The notes under the pieces are model-generated. The model worked only from the letters and a program-made list of their open reading frames with translations. It made no database searches and had not been told where the DNA came from. The translations under genes were made by a program, and so were the position numbers. Below, one piece after another: positions 62,024 to 64,000 of a stretch of DNA of 64,000 nucleotides. Within the stretch, counting starts at the first letter, position 1, and each line of letters begins with the position of its first letter. Source of the DNA: Kitasatospora sp. NBC_00374 (GTDB taxonomy: Bacteria > Actinomycetota > Actinomycetes > Streptomycetales > Streptomycetaceae); the NCBI RefSeq assembly GCF_041434935.1, contig NZ_CP107964.1:4154001-4218000 (forward strand), in the 5' to 3' direction.

Positions 62024-64000
<1,977 letters not shown>

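Overview
The window is very GC-rich actinobacterial DNA with GTG/ATG/TTG starts, strong purine-rich Shine-Dalgarno sites and many start-stop overlaps. A WblA-type WhiB regulator, a Crp homologue, paired ArsA-like ATPases, a complete type II polyketide spore-pigment (whiE-like) operon and secreted CHAP and Rpf cell-wall hydrolases place it in the Streptomycetaceae (Streptomyces or Kitasatospora). Genus cannot be settled by eye.

Layout. 1-400: a frameshifted beta-lactamase-family remnant and a large inverted repeat. 683-20400: a conserved chromosomal block with NhaA, a holin-X-like protein, an alpha/beta hydrolase lacking its nucleophile, a YdjM-type membrane protein, a MarP-like membrane serine protease, a DUF4389 protein, a CoA-type NUDIX plus endonuclease III pair, Crp with a probable autoregulatory site, an MBL-fold/NUDIX/RidA/DUF4177 operon carrying a tandem hairpin array, two ArsA ATPases, WblA, a bifunctional PBP, YqeY, a metallophosphoesterase and tRNA-Pro. 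20756-28910: a more variable stretch with a DUF4352 membrane protein, a coiled-coil GIY-YIG-like protein, a secreted aegerolysin-like/metzincin fusion, gamma carbonic anhydrase, a PNPOx-like flavoprotein, a beta-helix protein and an O-methyltransferase.

29561-36738 is the spore-pigment locus: WhiE I, II (cupin), KS-alpha, chain-length factor, ACP and two cyclases read leftward, and the FAD hydroxylase (WhiE VIII) reads rightward from a shared divergent promoter region. An MFS exporter and an MMPL exporter follow. 40969-52700 returns to core genes: S9 peptidase plus coupled lipoprotein, SURF1, a SigE-family sigma factor with a membrane partner, aspartokinase, DUF5063, recR, ybaB, dnaX, the SRP RNA and tRNA-Ser(GGA).

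Right of tRNA-Ser (52730-59600) is accessory DNA: a VapBC-like toxin-antitoxin pair, a Tet(X)-like flavin monooxygenase with a divergent TetR regulator and an AT-rich operator, a truncated MFS gene, a divergent EamA/LysR pair, a RelE-type remnant and an Old-Yellow-Enzyme reductase. The window ends with secreted cell-surface proteins: an ALF-repeat protein with a class-E sortase signal, a CHAP-domain protein with tandem repeats, and the first 71 residues of a resuscitation-promoting factor.

All functional calls come from reading motifs and context. No database search was run.
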